Assembly: GCF_901447155.2 (NCBI RefSeq)
Contig: NZ_LR588415.1
Location: forward strand, 230,885-294,884
Reading direction: 5' to 3'
Source of the DNA: Peptoniphilus catoniae
GTDB taxonomy: Bacteria > Bacillota > Clostridia > Tissierellales > Peptoniphilaceae
Length of the DNA stretch: 64,000 bases
Shown: positions 7,359 to 14,816 of the stretch, one piece after another
Layout: the number at the start of each line of letters is the position of its first letter
Position numbering within the stretch: position 1 is the first letter of the stretch
Translations under genes and position numbers: made by a program
Notes under the pieces: generated by a model
What the model was told of the DNA's origin: nothing
The model's input: the letters and a program-made list of their open reading frames with translations, nothing else
Databases searched by the model: none

Positions 7359-7403
7359 ATGAGTAATTATATGAATCCTCAAAGGTATAGAAACGGAGAT
7401 TGA
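7359..7403 (+). CDS. Possible 14-residue peptide (MSNYMNPQRYRNGD)
   Basis: A tiny ORF of 14 codons has a strong ribosome binding site (AGGGAGG, ending 8 nt before ATG 7359) and ends 61 nt before the lactococcin-like gene. It could be a leader peptide, a signalling peptide or a relic. No counterpart is found in front of the IME-3 ABC genes. The only evidence is the site and position. Confidence 0.35.
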   Translation: MSNYMNPQRYRNGD

Positions 7404-7464
7404 TTAGTTTTTGAGTTGATTTGGTAATTTGAAAAAAGTTGTATTTAAAATTAGGAGGATTATT

Positions 7465-7893
7465 ATGAAACTTAAAAATAAAATTATCAGCAGTTTATTA
7501 TTATCGAGTGTTTTAATTACTCCAATTGCGGCGTATGCAGCTAGTGAGAGTCTTGATGGTGGAAGTGGTTCTTGGTATGGTGGAATAGATAATCATGTTT
7601 TATATTCCAAAGTATGGGATCATAAAGCGGATGGAAGAAGATATCATGCAACTGTTTGGGTAAAGGATGATAATGGAGACAGAGATGAAGTGACAGGAAC
7701 AACTAATGGTATTGATGCAGATGGTGAAGTAATAGTTACCAAAAGTGCATCTTATGATCACTTTTTTACTCCTAATAAGGCTGGTTATAAGGATTACGCT
7801 GTTATAACAAATCGTAGTATGGATTATAATGAAATGAGTACTGCACCTACTCCTGTTGAACTTGAAGTTGATTTGTGGGATGAGTTACAATAG
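7465..7893 (+). CDS. Lactococcin-972 family bacteriocin precursor
   Basis: The 142-residue precursor starts at ATG 7465 behind TTAGGAGGA. It has a signal peptide (about residues 1-27, ending AYAAS) and a secreted part opening with a Gly/Ser-rich SLDGGSGSWYGG and then VWDHKADGRRYHATVWVKDD. Both match the pattern of the lactococcin 972 family, whose founder binds lipid II and blocks septum formation. The mature part is longer (about 115 residues) than the 66 of lactococcin 972. The next two genes are the membrane protein and ATPase typical of this locus. A terminator follows directly, so the bacteriocin may be made in excess over the ABC genes. Confidence 0.8.
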   Translation: MKLKNKIISSLLLSSVLITPIAAYAASESLDGGSGSWYGGIDNHVLYSKVWDHKADGRRYHATVWVKDDNGDRDEVTGTTNGIDADGEVIVTKSASYDHFFTPNKAGYKDYAVITNRSMDYNEMSTAPTPVELEVDLWDELQ

Positions 7894-7913
7894 TATTGAA
7901 TTGTAATAACATG

Positions 7914-7943
7914 GGGAGTGAGAATTCTCACTCCCTTATTTTT
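7914..7943 (+). terminator. Terminator between bacteriocin gene and ABC genes
   Basis: A perfect 22-base palindrome (7914-7935, GGGAGTGAGAA / TTCTCACTCCC) is followed by TTATTTTT. It would reduce transcription of the downstream immunity/transport genes. Confidence 0.8.
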
Positions 7944-7962
7944 ATTATTGATGGTGATTAGT

Positions 7963-9843
7963 ATGAAAAAATTATTTACATTGACCGGTGTTTTTGCAGG
8001 AATATACTTAGTATTTTTATTTATACTTTTTTCAAGTTCTCTGATTTTCCCTAATACTCAGGGACAGTTGTATGACTGTACGTTAGAAAAAACAATTACT
8101 GCAAAAGAATTAAGTGACATATCGAACAAATATAAAATTACAACATTTACAACTGAATATAAAAACACTAGTTTTTTTGAAAAAGACATAACCTTTAATT
8201 TTTTTAATAATTCAGATGTCAACAATATTAGATATGGATTGCAAAAAAAAATAATTAGAGCTAATAAAATCCTGTACGAAGAAAATTCAAATGAGGAACT
8301 AAAAATACAAAGATTTTGGGCTATAAATAATAATGAAGCTAATTTTAAATTATTTTCTGAAGATTTAAAAGAATATGTTTTACAAAAAGAGGAATTTGAA
8401 AGTCATAGAATGAATTTCTCGATTGTTTTTGCGGAAAAAAATATAGAGTTTTTTATATGTGTAATAATGTTTTTGATTTTTTGCGTAAGCATATATTATA
8501 TATTGCGAAGCAAAGAAATTGCCATATTGAAATTAAATGGATATAATATTTTTGTTATCTCCATGAAGATTTTAGCAAAAGCAGTGCAACAGATTACGAT
8601 AGGGTATACCATAATAGGATTGGCTTTTATTGTTTATTTAAATTTGCTTGACGGTACTCTGATTGGTGATTTTTTAAGACTTTATATGTATATATTTATA
8701 TGCTTATTTGTGGCAATGTTAGTTATATGCATAATCGGTGCGGTCTTTATTAAAATATTAAAAATAATACCTGCCTTAAAAAACAATAAAAACAATAAAA
8801 TTCTTATTATTTTAGTAGTGGCGTTTAAGGTGGCTATAACGGGTATATTTATATTTTCTGCTACTCACTTATGTAATGACTATTTAGACTATAAATTAAC
8901 CACTGAGGGTTATGAAAGTATAGAAAGTAAAAATTTCAATTATATAAAAACATCAAAAACACCAGACGGAAATCTAATGGAAAATATATTGATTGCTATG
9001 GAAAAGAGCAACTTAGAAGATATTTATGATTATTCTAATCCAAGCTATAGTTTAAATGGACATGAGGTATTTAATAACATTAAAAAAAGAGAAGAGATGA
9101 TTACGAATCCACCTGTGATTAGAATGTCTCATAATATGCTAAAATATGTAAAGATATATTCAGAGGATAATTCTGTTATTGATGTAAACTCTTTTGATAA
9201 TAGAAAAACAATCATATTACTACCTAATAACTTGAGAAATAGAGCAAACGAAATACTAAAAAAATACGATGATATATCAAATTCAAAAGTTATATATATA
9301 AAAGACAAACAAGAACATTTTAATTTTTTAAGACCTAACGAAAAAGTTTATAATGCTATTTATTTATTGAAACCTATAGAAAGAAGTATTTATTTTAATA
9401 ATGGTAGAGTTGTTTTTGGTAAAGAATCAACAGTTAAAATGGAAAAATATTTACTGAAAATAGGTGCAGATAAAGGAACGGTACAACTTATTAACTTGGA
9501 GTCTGAACACAAAAAAATGTTAGATTATATGCAGTTAAAGTTGATAGATAATATTCAGTTGTTTTTTATAAATACATTATCGTTTTTCTTAGCAATTATT
9601 GCAGTTGGTATTGTTTACTGCGAGTTTAGAAAAAAAGAGATTGCGATAATGAAAGTATCATCACAAAAACCGCTTAGGGTAATTTCTGTATTATGTAGTG
9701 TAAATGTAGCAATTACAACGGTAATAAGTTTGATTTTGAATCCGTTATTATGCACTGTTTGTGGATTGGAAATTGTAATATATATTCTAATCGTTTATTT
9801 ATATTATTCGAGAAAAGCTGTAAGCGTTTTGAAAGGTGAATAA
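7963..9843 (+). CDS. Bacteriocin-associated integral membrane protein (DUF1430-like permease)
   Basis: The 626-residue protein has a transmembrane segment at the N-terminus, an extracellular region, a cluster of three or four membrane segments (about 165-310), a second extracellular region and three more near the C-terminus. This FtsX/MacB-like plan is that of the membrane proteins found with lactococcin 972 genes, believed to give immunity or export with an ABC ATPase. ATG 7963 is preferred to GTG 7918, which lies inside the terminator hairpin. It ends 19 nt before the ATPase gene, so both are one operon. The direction of transport is not shown by the sequence. Confidence 0.75.
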   Translation: MKKLFTLTGVFAGIYLVFLFILFSSSLIFPNTQGQLYDCTLEKTITAKELSDISNKYKITTFTTEYKNTSFFEKDITFNFFNNSDVNNIRYGLQKKIIRANKILYEENSNEELKIQRFWAINNNEANFKLFSEDLKEYVLQKEEFESHRMNFSIVFAEKNIEFFICVIMFLIFCVSIYYILRSKEIAILKLNGYNIFVISMKILAKAVQQITIGYTIIGLAFIVYLNLLDGTLIGDFLRLYMYIFICLFVAMLVICIIGAVFIKILKIIPALKNNKNNKILIILVVAFKVAITGIFIFSATHLCNDYLDYKLTTEGYESIESKNFNYIKTSKTPDGNLMENILIAMEKSNLEDIYDYSNPSYSLNGHEVFNNIKKREEMITNPPVIRMSHNMLKYVKIYSEDNSVIDVNSFDNRKTIILLPNNLRNRANEILKKYDDISNSKVIYIKDKQEHFNFLRPNEKVYNAIYLLKPIERSIYFNNGRVVFGKESTVKMEKYLLKIGADKGTVQLINLESEHKKMLDYMQLKLIDNIQLFFINTLSFFLAIIAVGIVYCEFRKKEIAIMKVSSQKPLRVISVLCSVNVAITTVISLILNPLLCTVCGLEIVIYILIVYLYYSRKAVSVLKGE

Positions 9844-9862
9844 TTTTCACAAGGAGGATTTT

Positions 9863-10483
9863 ATGATTGAGCTTAAAAAAGTATCCAAATCATATGGAGA
9901 TAAAGTATTATTTAATAATTTTAATTGCAATGTTAAAAAAGGAGAGTTTGTAGGTATTAAAGGTTGCTCAGGTAGTGGTAAATCAACTCTTTTAAATATA
10001 ATAGGCTTGTTAGAAAACTGTGATAGTGGAGATATTATAATAGATGGTGATAAAGTAGATTATAAAGATAAAAAAAAGGTAAAAAAATTATTAAAAACAC
10101 ATATGGGTTATCTATTTCAAAATTTTGCGTTAATAGATGACTTTACAGTTTTGGAGAATTTATCAATAGGAATTAGTGGTAATAAGAACGAAAAAATCAA
10201 TAAGATAAAAAAAGTTCTTGGGGATCTAAATTTAGATGTTGATTTAAATAAGAAAATATTCAAACTTTCTGGAGGTGAGCAACAGAGAATTGCAATAGCA
10301 AGACTTATATTACAAAATAAGTCTATAATATTAGCGGATGAACCAACTGCATCGGTTGATCCACAGAACAGGGATATAATTTTAGATATATTAAAAAAAT
10401 TAAATAAAGAAGGAAAAACGATTATTTTAGTTTCACATGATGACTATGTGATAGAACATACAGATAGAGTTATATTCTTATAA
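9863..10483 (+). CDS. ABC transporter ATPase of the lactococcin-972 locus
   Basis: The 206-residue ATPase has Walker A GCSGSGKS (about 35-42), a Q-loop in YLFQNFALI, signature LSGGEQQR, Walker B IILADEPT and the switch His in VSHDD. ATG 9863 follows AAGGAGG; an upstream GTG at 9836 overlaps the permease gene and lacks a site. It is short, as is usual for ATPases of this bacteriocin class. It should energise the permease encoded just upstream, for immunity or export. A perfect 17-base-pair terminator follows. Confidence 0.88.
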   Translation: MIELKKVSKSYGDKVLFNNFNCNVKKGEFVGIKGCSGSGKSTLLNIIGLLENCDSGDIIIDGDKVDYKDKKKVKKLLKTHMGYLFQNFALIDDFTVLENLSIGISGNKNEKINKIKKVLGDLNLDVDLNKKIFKLSGGEQQRIAIARLILQNKSIILADEPTASVDPQNRDIILDILKKLNKEGKTIILVSHDDYVIEHTDRVIFL

Positions 10484-10486
10484 ATT

Positions 10487-10536
10487 ATATTATAAAAGGA
10501 CTATGGTAAAATACTTTAGTCCTTTTATAATATTTT
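10487..10536 (+). terminator. Strong terminator after the bacteriocin ABC genes
   Basis: Arms at 10487-10503 and 10517-10533 pair perfectly over 17 bases (core AAAAGGACTA / TAGTCCTTTT). A T run follows. It closes the bacteriocin operon. Confidence 0.85.
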
Positions 10537-10611
10537 AGATTTAGTAACTCGGATTGGAGAGTAAAACTTCCAACCTGAGTTGATTGAAAAATAGAAACGG
10601 AGAAAATAAAT

Positions 10612-11016
10612 ATGAAAGAATTAGAAAATGTAATGATTAAATTAGAAAAAGTTACAAAGAAAAAAGAGCAGATGGACAATCAAATTAAGCTATTGAAACA
10701 GAAAGAAAAGAAGCTTAAAAGAAGTGCAGAAACAAAAAGAAAAGTAAGGAAAGGTGGAGTGTTTGAAGCCTTTGAAAGAGAAATTACAGGTATGCAGGAA
10801 GAAACAAATAATGATTTGATCTATGACTTTTTAGACTATATCCTATCAGATAATAGGAATAGAGAAAAACTAAAGGAACTTACAGAAATTTATCTTAGAG
10901 ACAGAGAAATTCCTGTAGAAGAAATTGAAAATCTTGATGATGAAAATGATAGCTTAGATAATCTAAAAGACGAAAACTTAGATGAAGATTTGGAAGCTGG
11001 CTTTTTAGAAAGTTAA
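10612..11016 (+). CDS. DUF3847-like coiled-coil protein (IME-2)
   Basis: The 134-residue protein begins with a Lys/Glu-rich coiled coil (about 1-40), then a conserved ETKRKVRKGGVFEAFEREI segment and an acidic tail. It resembles DUF3847 proteins that precede MobA/MobL relaxases. It lies upstream of oriT and the relaxase, like its homologue at 42053. It may assist the relaxosome; this rests on position only. ATG 10612 follows CGGAGAAAATAA. Confidence 0.7.
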   Translation: MKELENVMIKLEKVTKKKEQMDNQIKLLKQKEKKLKRSAETKRKVRKGGVFEAFEREITGMQEETNNDLIYDFLDYILSDNRNREKLKELTEIYLRDREIPVEEIENLDDENDSLDNLKDENLDEDLEAGFLES

Positions 11017-11077
11017 GATTAAAAAATAAAGAATAGATAGGTGGCTTTTATGAAAACTAAATGTAAAAATTGATGTA

Positions 11078-11112
11078 GCAAAGTGGAGAGATTTTTAACA
11101 CTTTGCTTTTTT
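11078..11112 (+). terminator. Terminator upstream of oriT (IME-2)
   Basis: Arms GCAAAGTG (11078-11085) and CACTTTGC (11099-11106) are followed by six T. The IME-3 copy is at 42518-42553. Confidence 0.85.
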
Positions 11113-11230
11113 ATTGATTTTTAATCAAGAAAAAACAAAGTTCACAGGGGTTAAGGGGGAGTAGCCCACTTGAACAAATAAAAATGCTTTAGCGTTTTTG
11201 TTTCCTTAGCGGAGCGAATAGCTTTCTACA

Positions 11231-11275
11231 AGAACGCAAATCACCGAATGTAGTCGGTGTATCTTTGCGCCCTTT
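11231..11275 (+). other. Origin of transfer (oriT) of IME-2, RSF1010-like nic region
   Basis: An inverted repeat (CACCG at 11242-11246, CGGTG at 11255-11259) is followed by TATCTTTGCGCCC. The TGCG^CCCT core resembles the RSF1010/R1162 nic site (AAGTGCG^CCCT), the substrate type of MobA relaxases. Nicking would fall between 11269 and 11270. The same structure precedes the relaxase in IME-3. Confidence 0.7.
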
Positions 11276-11432
11276 GAAAAAGGGAGTAAAGATACTTACT
11301 ACCATAAAGATTATAAAATATTGAAATTTAATATAGGATAAAGATAAGCAGATAGAAAAATTACTAAAGAAAATCTATCTGCTTTTCTTATGTTGAAGAA
11401 TAAAAAATAAAAAATGAAAGGAGCGAAAAATA

Positions 11433-13133
11433 ATGGAGATAAAAAGTCTGCATACTCGTGTAGACATAGTATCAAGATCAAAGGGAGCAAGTGTAATAGC
11501 AAAAGCAGCATATAATGCAAGGGATAAATTAAAAGATGAATACTATGGAAAAACCCATGACTATTCAAAAAAAGAAGATCTTGTATTTTCAAAAATATTT
11601 CTACCAGAACATATACCAAAAGAATTTTCCAACAGAGAGTACCTGTGGAATAGTGTTGAAAAAATAGAGAAAAATAAAAACTCTCAACTTGCAAGAAATC
11701 TACTCTTTACAATTCCAAGAGAATTAAATGAACAGGAGAGAATAAAACTTATCAGTGAATTTATTGAAGAAAACTTTACCTCTAAAGGTATGATAGCAGA
11801 TTGTAATATTCATAATCCTATGGCAAGCGATAATGAAGAACAGCCACACGCCCATATCCTACTTACCCTTAGAGAAATTGACGAACAAGGAAAATGGAAA
11901 CCTAAAAGCAGAAAAGAATATATCCTTGATGAAAATGGAGAAAAGATAAAGCTAAAAAGCGGTAACTACAAAGCAAGAAAAGTAAACTTAAATGATTGGA
12001 ATGAACCTGACAAAGCAAAAGAATGGAGAGAAAACTTTTCAAAGAAAGCAAATGAGTATTTAGAAAAAAATAATATAGATAAAAGAATTGATCCACGCAC
12101 TTTTGAAGAACAAGGTAGAGAAGAACTGCCACAAGTTCATTTAGGGACAGCAAGCTATCAAATGGAGAAAAAAGGTATACAGACAGAAAGAGGAAATCAT
12201 AACAGAAAAATCATAGCCTTAAATAAAGAGTTCAAAAAATTAAAAGAAGAAATTGCAGAAATAAGCAGTTGGATTTTAAGTTTGATAAATATGGTAAAAG
12301 GACTGTTGAAAGGATTTTCTAAAGAAAAACAAGAAGAATATAACCTAACTCCAGACCTTTTTGATGTTTATTCCTATCTTGAAACCTACTATAAAATTCA
12401 AAAGGAACTTTCTAAAAATCTAAGTTATGACAGTAGAATGAGAAAAGAACATTTTGACTCTAAAAAATATGTTAATGCCCTATCCTATATGAGCAGCAAT
12501 AACCTAAAGACAATCATAGATATACAGTGTAAAAAAGATGAAGTATTGACAAAGCTAAAAGAAAATAAGGAAAGCATAGCCGACTGTAATAAGCAAATTA
12601 AGAACATAGAAACTATAATCAAACAGGCTAAAATAATGAGAGAACATAAAACTGTCTATGATAGATACAAAGGAGCTGGTAATTCTATCTTCAGTAAAAT
12701 AGCAGGAACAAGTAAAGAAGAATATTACAATTCCCATAAAGAAGAAATTGATAAATATATTAGAGCAAAATCTATTCTAAAAAAATTAAGTGGAAGTGAA
12801 AAGATAGAAACAAAGAAATGGGAGAAAGAAAAAAGAGAGTTGCAGACAGATATAAATCATCTCACTTTTAACCAAAAATTTATAAAAGAGGAAATTACTC
12901 AAATAAACCATATCAAATATGTAGTAGGAGAAGTAAATAAAGACTTTGGAATAGTTATAAATATTGAGATAGAAATAGCCTATAAAAAAGCTATTGCAAG
13001 AGGAGAAAAACCAAGTGTAAAAATGGCATTAGAAGAATTTCAAAGGCAGATTAAAAAAGAGGATAGGCAAAAAGCATGGGCAAAGAAGTATTACAAGAAT
13101 AAAGACCATATTCATAAGGAAACTGAAAGATAG
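11433..13133 (+). CDS. MobA/MobL-family relaxase of IME-2
   Basis: The 566-residue relaxase has an N-terminal MobA/MobL nicking domain (about 1-230) and a long coiled-coil C-terminus. The metal-binding motif is visible as PHAHILLTLRE with His139 and His141, and an early Tyr-containing AKAAYNARDKL segment fits the family. It should nick the RSF1010-like oriT about 160 nt upstream and lead the strand into the conjugation channel of a helper ICE. ATG 11433 follows AAAGGAGCGAAAAATA. It is about 93% identical by eye to the IME-3 relaxase. No VirD4 gene is in the element, so the coupling protein must come from the ICE. Confidence 0.9.
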   Translation: MEIKSLHTRVDIVSRSKGASVIAKAAYNARDKLKDEYYGKTHDYSKKEDLVFSKIFLPEHIPKEFSNREYLWNSVEKIEKNKNSQLARNLLFTIPRELNEQERIKLISEFIEENFTSKGMIADCNIHNPMASDNEEQPHAHILLTLREIDEQGKWKPKSRKEYILDENGEKIKLKSGNYKARKVNLNDWNEPDKAKEWRENFSKKANEYLEKNNIDKRIDPRTFEEQGREELPQVHLGTASYQMEKKGIQTERGNHNRKIIALNKEFKKLKEEIAEISSWILSLINMVKGLLKGFSKEKQEEYNLTPDLFDVYSYLETYYKIQKELSKNLSYDSRMRKEHFDSKKYVNALSYMSSNNLKTIIDIQCKKDEVLTKLKENKESIADCNKQIKNIETIIKQAKIMREHKTVYDRYKGAGNSIFSKIAGTSKEEYYNSHKEEIDKYIRAKSILKKLSGSEKIETKKWEKEKRELQTDINHLTFNQKFIKEEITQINHIKYVVGEVNKDFGIVINIEIEIAYKKAIARGEKPSVKMALEEFQRQIKKEDRQKAWAKKYYKNKDHIHKETER

Positions 13134-13159
13134 AAAAGAGCCTTTATTTTTGGTATAAT
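13131..13159 (+). promoter_or_regulatory. Promoter for the DUF1016 cargo gene (IME-2)
   Basis: TATAAT at 13154-13159 has a weak -35 TAGAAA at 13131-13136 with 17 nt between. The -35 starts on the relaxase stop codon. The same arrangement, also with 17 nt, is found in IME-3 at 44577-44605. Confidence 0.5.
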
Positions 13160-13194
13160 TATGTCAATTAAAATAAAACTTTGATGATAAAATG

Positions 13195-13253
13195 AGCTTA
13201 TTTGCTATAAGCTGTTTATGATAAAAAATTAAAACTCGTACCGCTGGTGCGAG
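13195..13253 (+). repeat. Pair of hairpins upstream of DUF1016 (IME-2)
   Basis: Hairpin A: AGCTTAT (13195-13201) with ATAAGCT (13207-13213). Hairpin B: CTCGTACC (13235-13242), loop GCT, GGTGCGAG (13246-13253). Both lie in the untranslated leader 34-90 nt before the start codon. Neither has a T run, so they are not typical terminators. A similar pair precedes the ORF6N gene of IME-3. Confidence 0.6.
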
Positions 13254-13286
13254 AATTGAGATAAAAAAGCGATTGGAGTTGTAAGA

Positions 13287-14360
13287 ATGGATAAAAAAGA
13301 TTTAGCTATCATAGGAGATAGTGAATATAAAAAATTACTTTTAGATTTAAAGGAAAAAGTTAGACGCAGTCAATTAAAAGCAGCAGTAAAAGTTAATTAT
13401 GAGTTACTCGATTTGTATTGGAACTTGGGGAAAGAAATTGTTGAAAAACAAAAGCAATATTCTTGGGGTGATAGTTTTCTAAAATTATTGAGTAGTGATT
13501 TAAGAAAAGAATTTCCAGACATGAGAGGATTTTCAGCCGTAAACTTAAAACACATAAGATATTGGTATAACTTTTATAATGATTACCTAATTGGGTTACG
13601 AGCTGTAACCCAATTATCGGATATTGAAAGAAGGATAAAAAGTATTCCTTGGGGACATAATCAAAGGATTATGTATAAGTGTAAAGATGTCAAAGAGGCT
13701 TTGTTTTATATAGATAAGACTATTGAAAATGGGTGGAGCAGGACGGTTTTGGAACATCAGATTGATGGAGATTTATATAAAAGGGTTGGGAATGCAGTTA
13801 CTAATTTTGACAATAGATTACCGGCTGTCCAATCTGAATTAGCTAAGCAAACAATAAAAGATCCATACAACTTTGATTTTCTAACAATAAGGGATAAATA
13901 TGATGAAAGAGAGTTGGAAGAGGCATTAGTAAATCAAATAACTTCTTTTCTTTTGGAACTTGGTACAGGATTTTCTTACATGGGTAGGCAAGTTCATATC
14001 AAGGTTGGAGAAAGTGATTTTTATATAGATTTACTTTTCTATCATGTTAAACTACACTCCTATGTTGTAGTAGAATTAAAGACAGAGAAATTTAAGCCGG
14101 AATTTGTAGGACAACTCAATTTTTATGTAACAGCTGTAAATAAGAATATGAAATCAAATAGTGATAATCAAACCATAGGAATACTAATTTGCAGAGATAA
14201 AGATAATGTAGTCGCTGAATATTCGCTTGAAAATATCTCACAGCCAATAGGAATAAGTAAGTATGAAATTAGCAAACTACTTGAGCAGGAATATAAAAGC
14301 AGCTTACCATCTATTGAAGAAATAGAAGAGTCTATAAAAGAATTAGATTCAGAAAAATAA
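13287..14360 (+). CDS. DUF1016 / YhcG-family PDDEXK nuclease domain protein (IME-2)
   Basis: This 357-residue protein has the same two-part plan as the IME-1 protein but is clearly divergent, so it is a separate acquisition. The nuclease signature is Asp248 in YIDLLFYH and Glu263/Lys265 in VELKTEK. The N-terminal part has the WNLGKEIVE and GFSAVNLKHIRYWY motifs of the family. ATG 13287 follows GGAGTTGTAAGA. It has its own promoter and hairpin-bearing leader, and a terminator follows. Its role is unknown: defence, restriction-like activity or DNA repair have all been suggested for the family. Confidence 0.85.
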   Translation: MDKKDLAIIGDSEYKKLLLDLKEKVRRSQLKAAVKVNYELLDLYWNLGKEIVEKQKQYSWGDSFLKLLSSDLRKEFPDMRGFSAVNLKHIRYWYNFYNDYLIGLRAVTQLSDIERRIKSIPWGHNQRIMYKCKDVKEALFYIDKTIENGWSRTVLEHQIDGDLYKRVGNAVTNFDNRLPAVQSELAKQTIKDPYNFDFLTIRDKYDERELEEALVNQITSFLLELGTGFSYMGRQVHIKVGESDFYIDLLFYHVKLHSYVVVELKTEKFKPEFVGQLNFYVTAVNKNMKSNSDNQTIGILICRDKDNVVAEYSLENISQPIGISKYEISKLLEQEYKSSLPSIEEIEESIKELDSEK

Positions 14361-14413
14361 AAAATGAAAATGGCAAATAGTTATTAAATAAATAGCCATA
14401 TACACTTACAAAG

Positions 14414-14444
14414 GGCGGTAGAAGTAAAATCTATCGTCTTTTTT
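14414..14444 (+). terminator. Terminator after DUF1016 (IME-2)
   Basis: GGCGGTAGA (14414-14422) pairs with TCTATCGTC (14430-14438) through two G-T pairs, followed by six T. A near-identical terminator follows the unrelated ORF6N gene in IME-3 (45756-45788), so the terminator belongs to the slot and not to the cargo gene. Confidence 0.75.
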
Positions 14445-14478
14445 ATTTGAAGGAAGGACGAAAATATAAGTAAAAACA

Positions 14479-14508
14479 AAAGATTATTACAGGAATAAGG
14501 AAAGATGA
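14479..14508 (+). pseudogene. Relaxase 3'-end remnant downstream of DUF1016
   Basis: The frame KDYYRNKER-stop resembles the C-terminal end of a MobA/MobL relaxase (IME-1 ends EKYTEQER-stop), and the following AAATC-TAAAATAGGACAAC continues in parallel with the sequence after the IME-1 relaxase stop. IME-2 already has a complete relaxase stop at 13133. This fragment therefore marks a recombination join that brought an IME-1-like array behind the IME-2 cargo gene. Confidence 0.55.
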
Positions 14509-14576
14509 AATCCTAAAATAGGACAACATAAAAAACAAAAGCTGATGGAACAAATCGTTCGGTCAGATAAATAAGC

Positions 14577-14753
14577 TGACGCACTGTTTCAGAGCATAAG
14601 GCTGCGTACCCATTTTGAGAACGCAGATAGAAAGATGAGTCCTCGTTTTAGGGACGCATATAGCCTGTGTCATGTTTCATGATGGCAGTTTTATAAGGAT
14701 GCCCTGTTTTGGGGCGTGCTAACTATAAAGGGTGTCGTAAATCACGACTTCCT
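14577..14753. repeat. Array of six short triloop hairpins (IME-2 copy)
   Basis: Dyads are centred on TTT at 14587-14589, 14614-14616, 14646-14648, 14675-14677 and 14707-14709 and on AAA at 14739-14741; steps are 27, 32, 29, 32 and 32 nt. Good stems are TGTCATG-TTT-CATGATG (14667-14683) and ATGCCCTG-TTT-TGGGGCGT (14699-14717). The second of the six contains CTGCGT (14602-14607) and ACGCAG (14621-14626); the same TGCGT could instead pair with ACGCA at 14579-14583. Compared with IME-1, the TGTCRTG stem changes on both sides (G-C to A-T), keeping pairing. A terminator follows before rep. Confidence 0.65.
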
Positions 14754-14767
14754 TAAAAACTAAGAGG

Positions 14768-14794
14768 GGGTAACGATTTGTTACACCCTTTTTT
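14768..14794 (+). terminator. Terminator after the hairpin array (IME-2)
   Basis: GGGTAAC (14768-14774) pairs with GTTAC-A-CCC (14780-14788, one bulge), followed by six T. Its position right after the array suggests the array is transcribed as a unit ending here, before rep. Confidence 0.65.
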
Positions 14795-14816
14795 AGAAGA
14801 AAAGAGAGGAGAAAAA

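Larger units (their letters stand above)
11017..11432 (+). other. Non-coding region between DUF3847 gene and relaxase (IME-2)
   Basis: It holds a 7-codon mini-ORF (11050-11073), a terminator, a second hairpin (AAAAATGC / GCGTTTTT near 11187-11206), the oriT and a conserved AT-rich leader that ends with the relaxase ribosome binding site. It is strongly similar to 42464-42878 in IME-3. Confidence 0.6.

Noticed and set aside
14577-14796. Type III toxin-antitoxin RNA (tandem repeats then terminator)
   Set aside because: Units are dyads of varied sequence, not near-identical tandem repeats, and the gene after the terminator is rep, not a ToxN-like toxin.
14778-14816. Longer N-terminus of the IME-2 initiator from TTG 14778
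   Set aside because: It lies in the terminator hairpin, and the other two copies start at MADKRMF with good sites.
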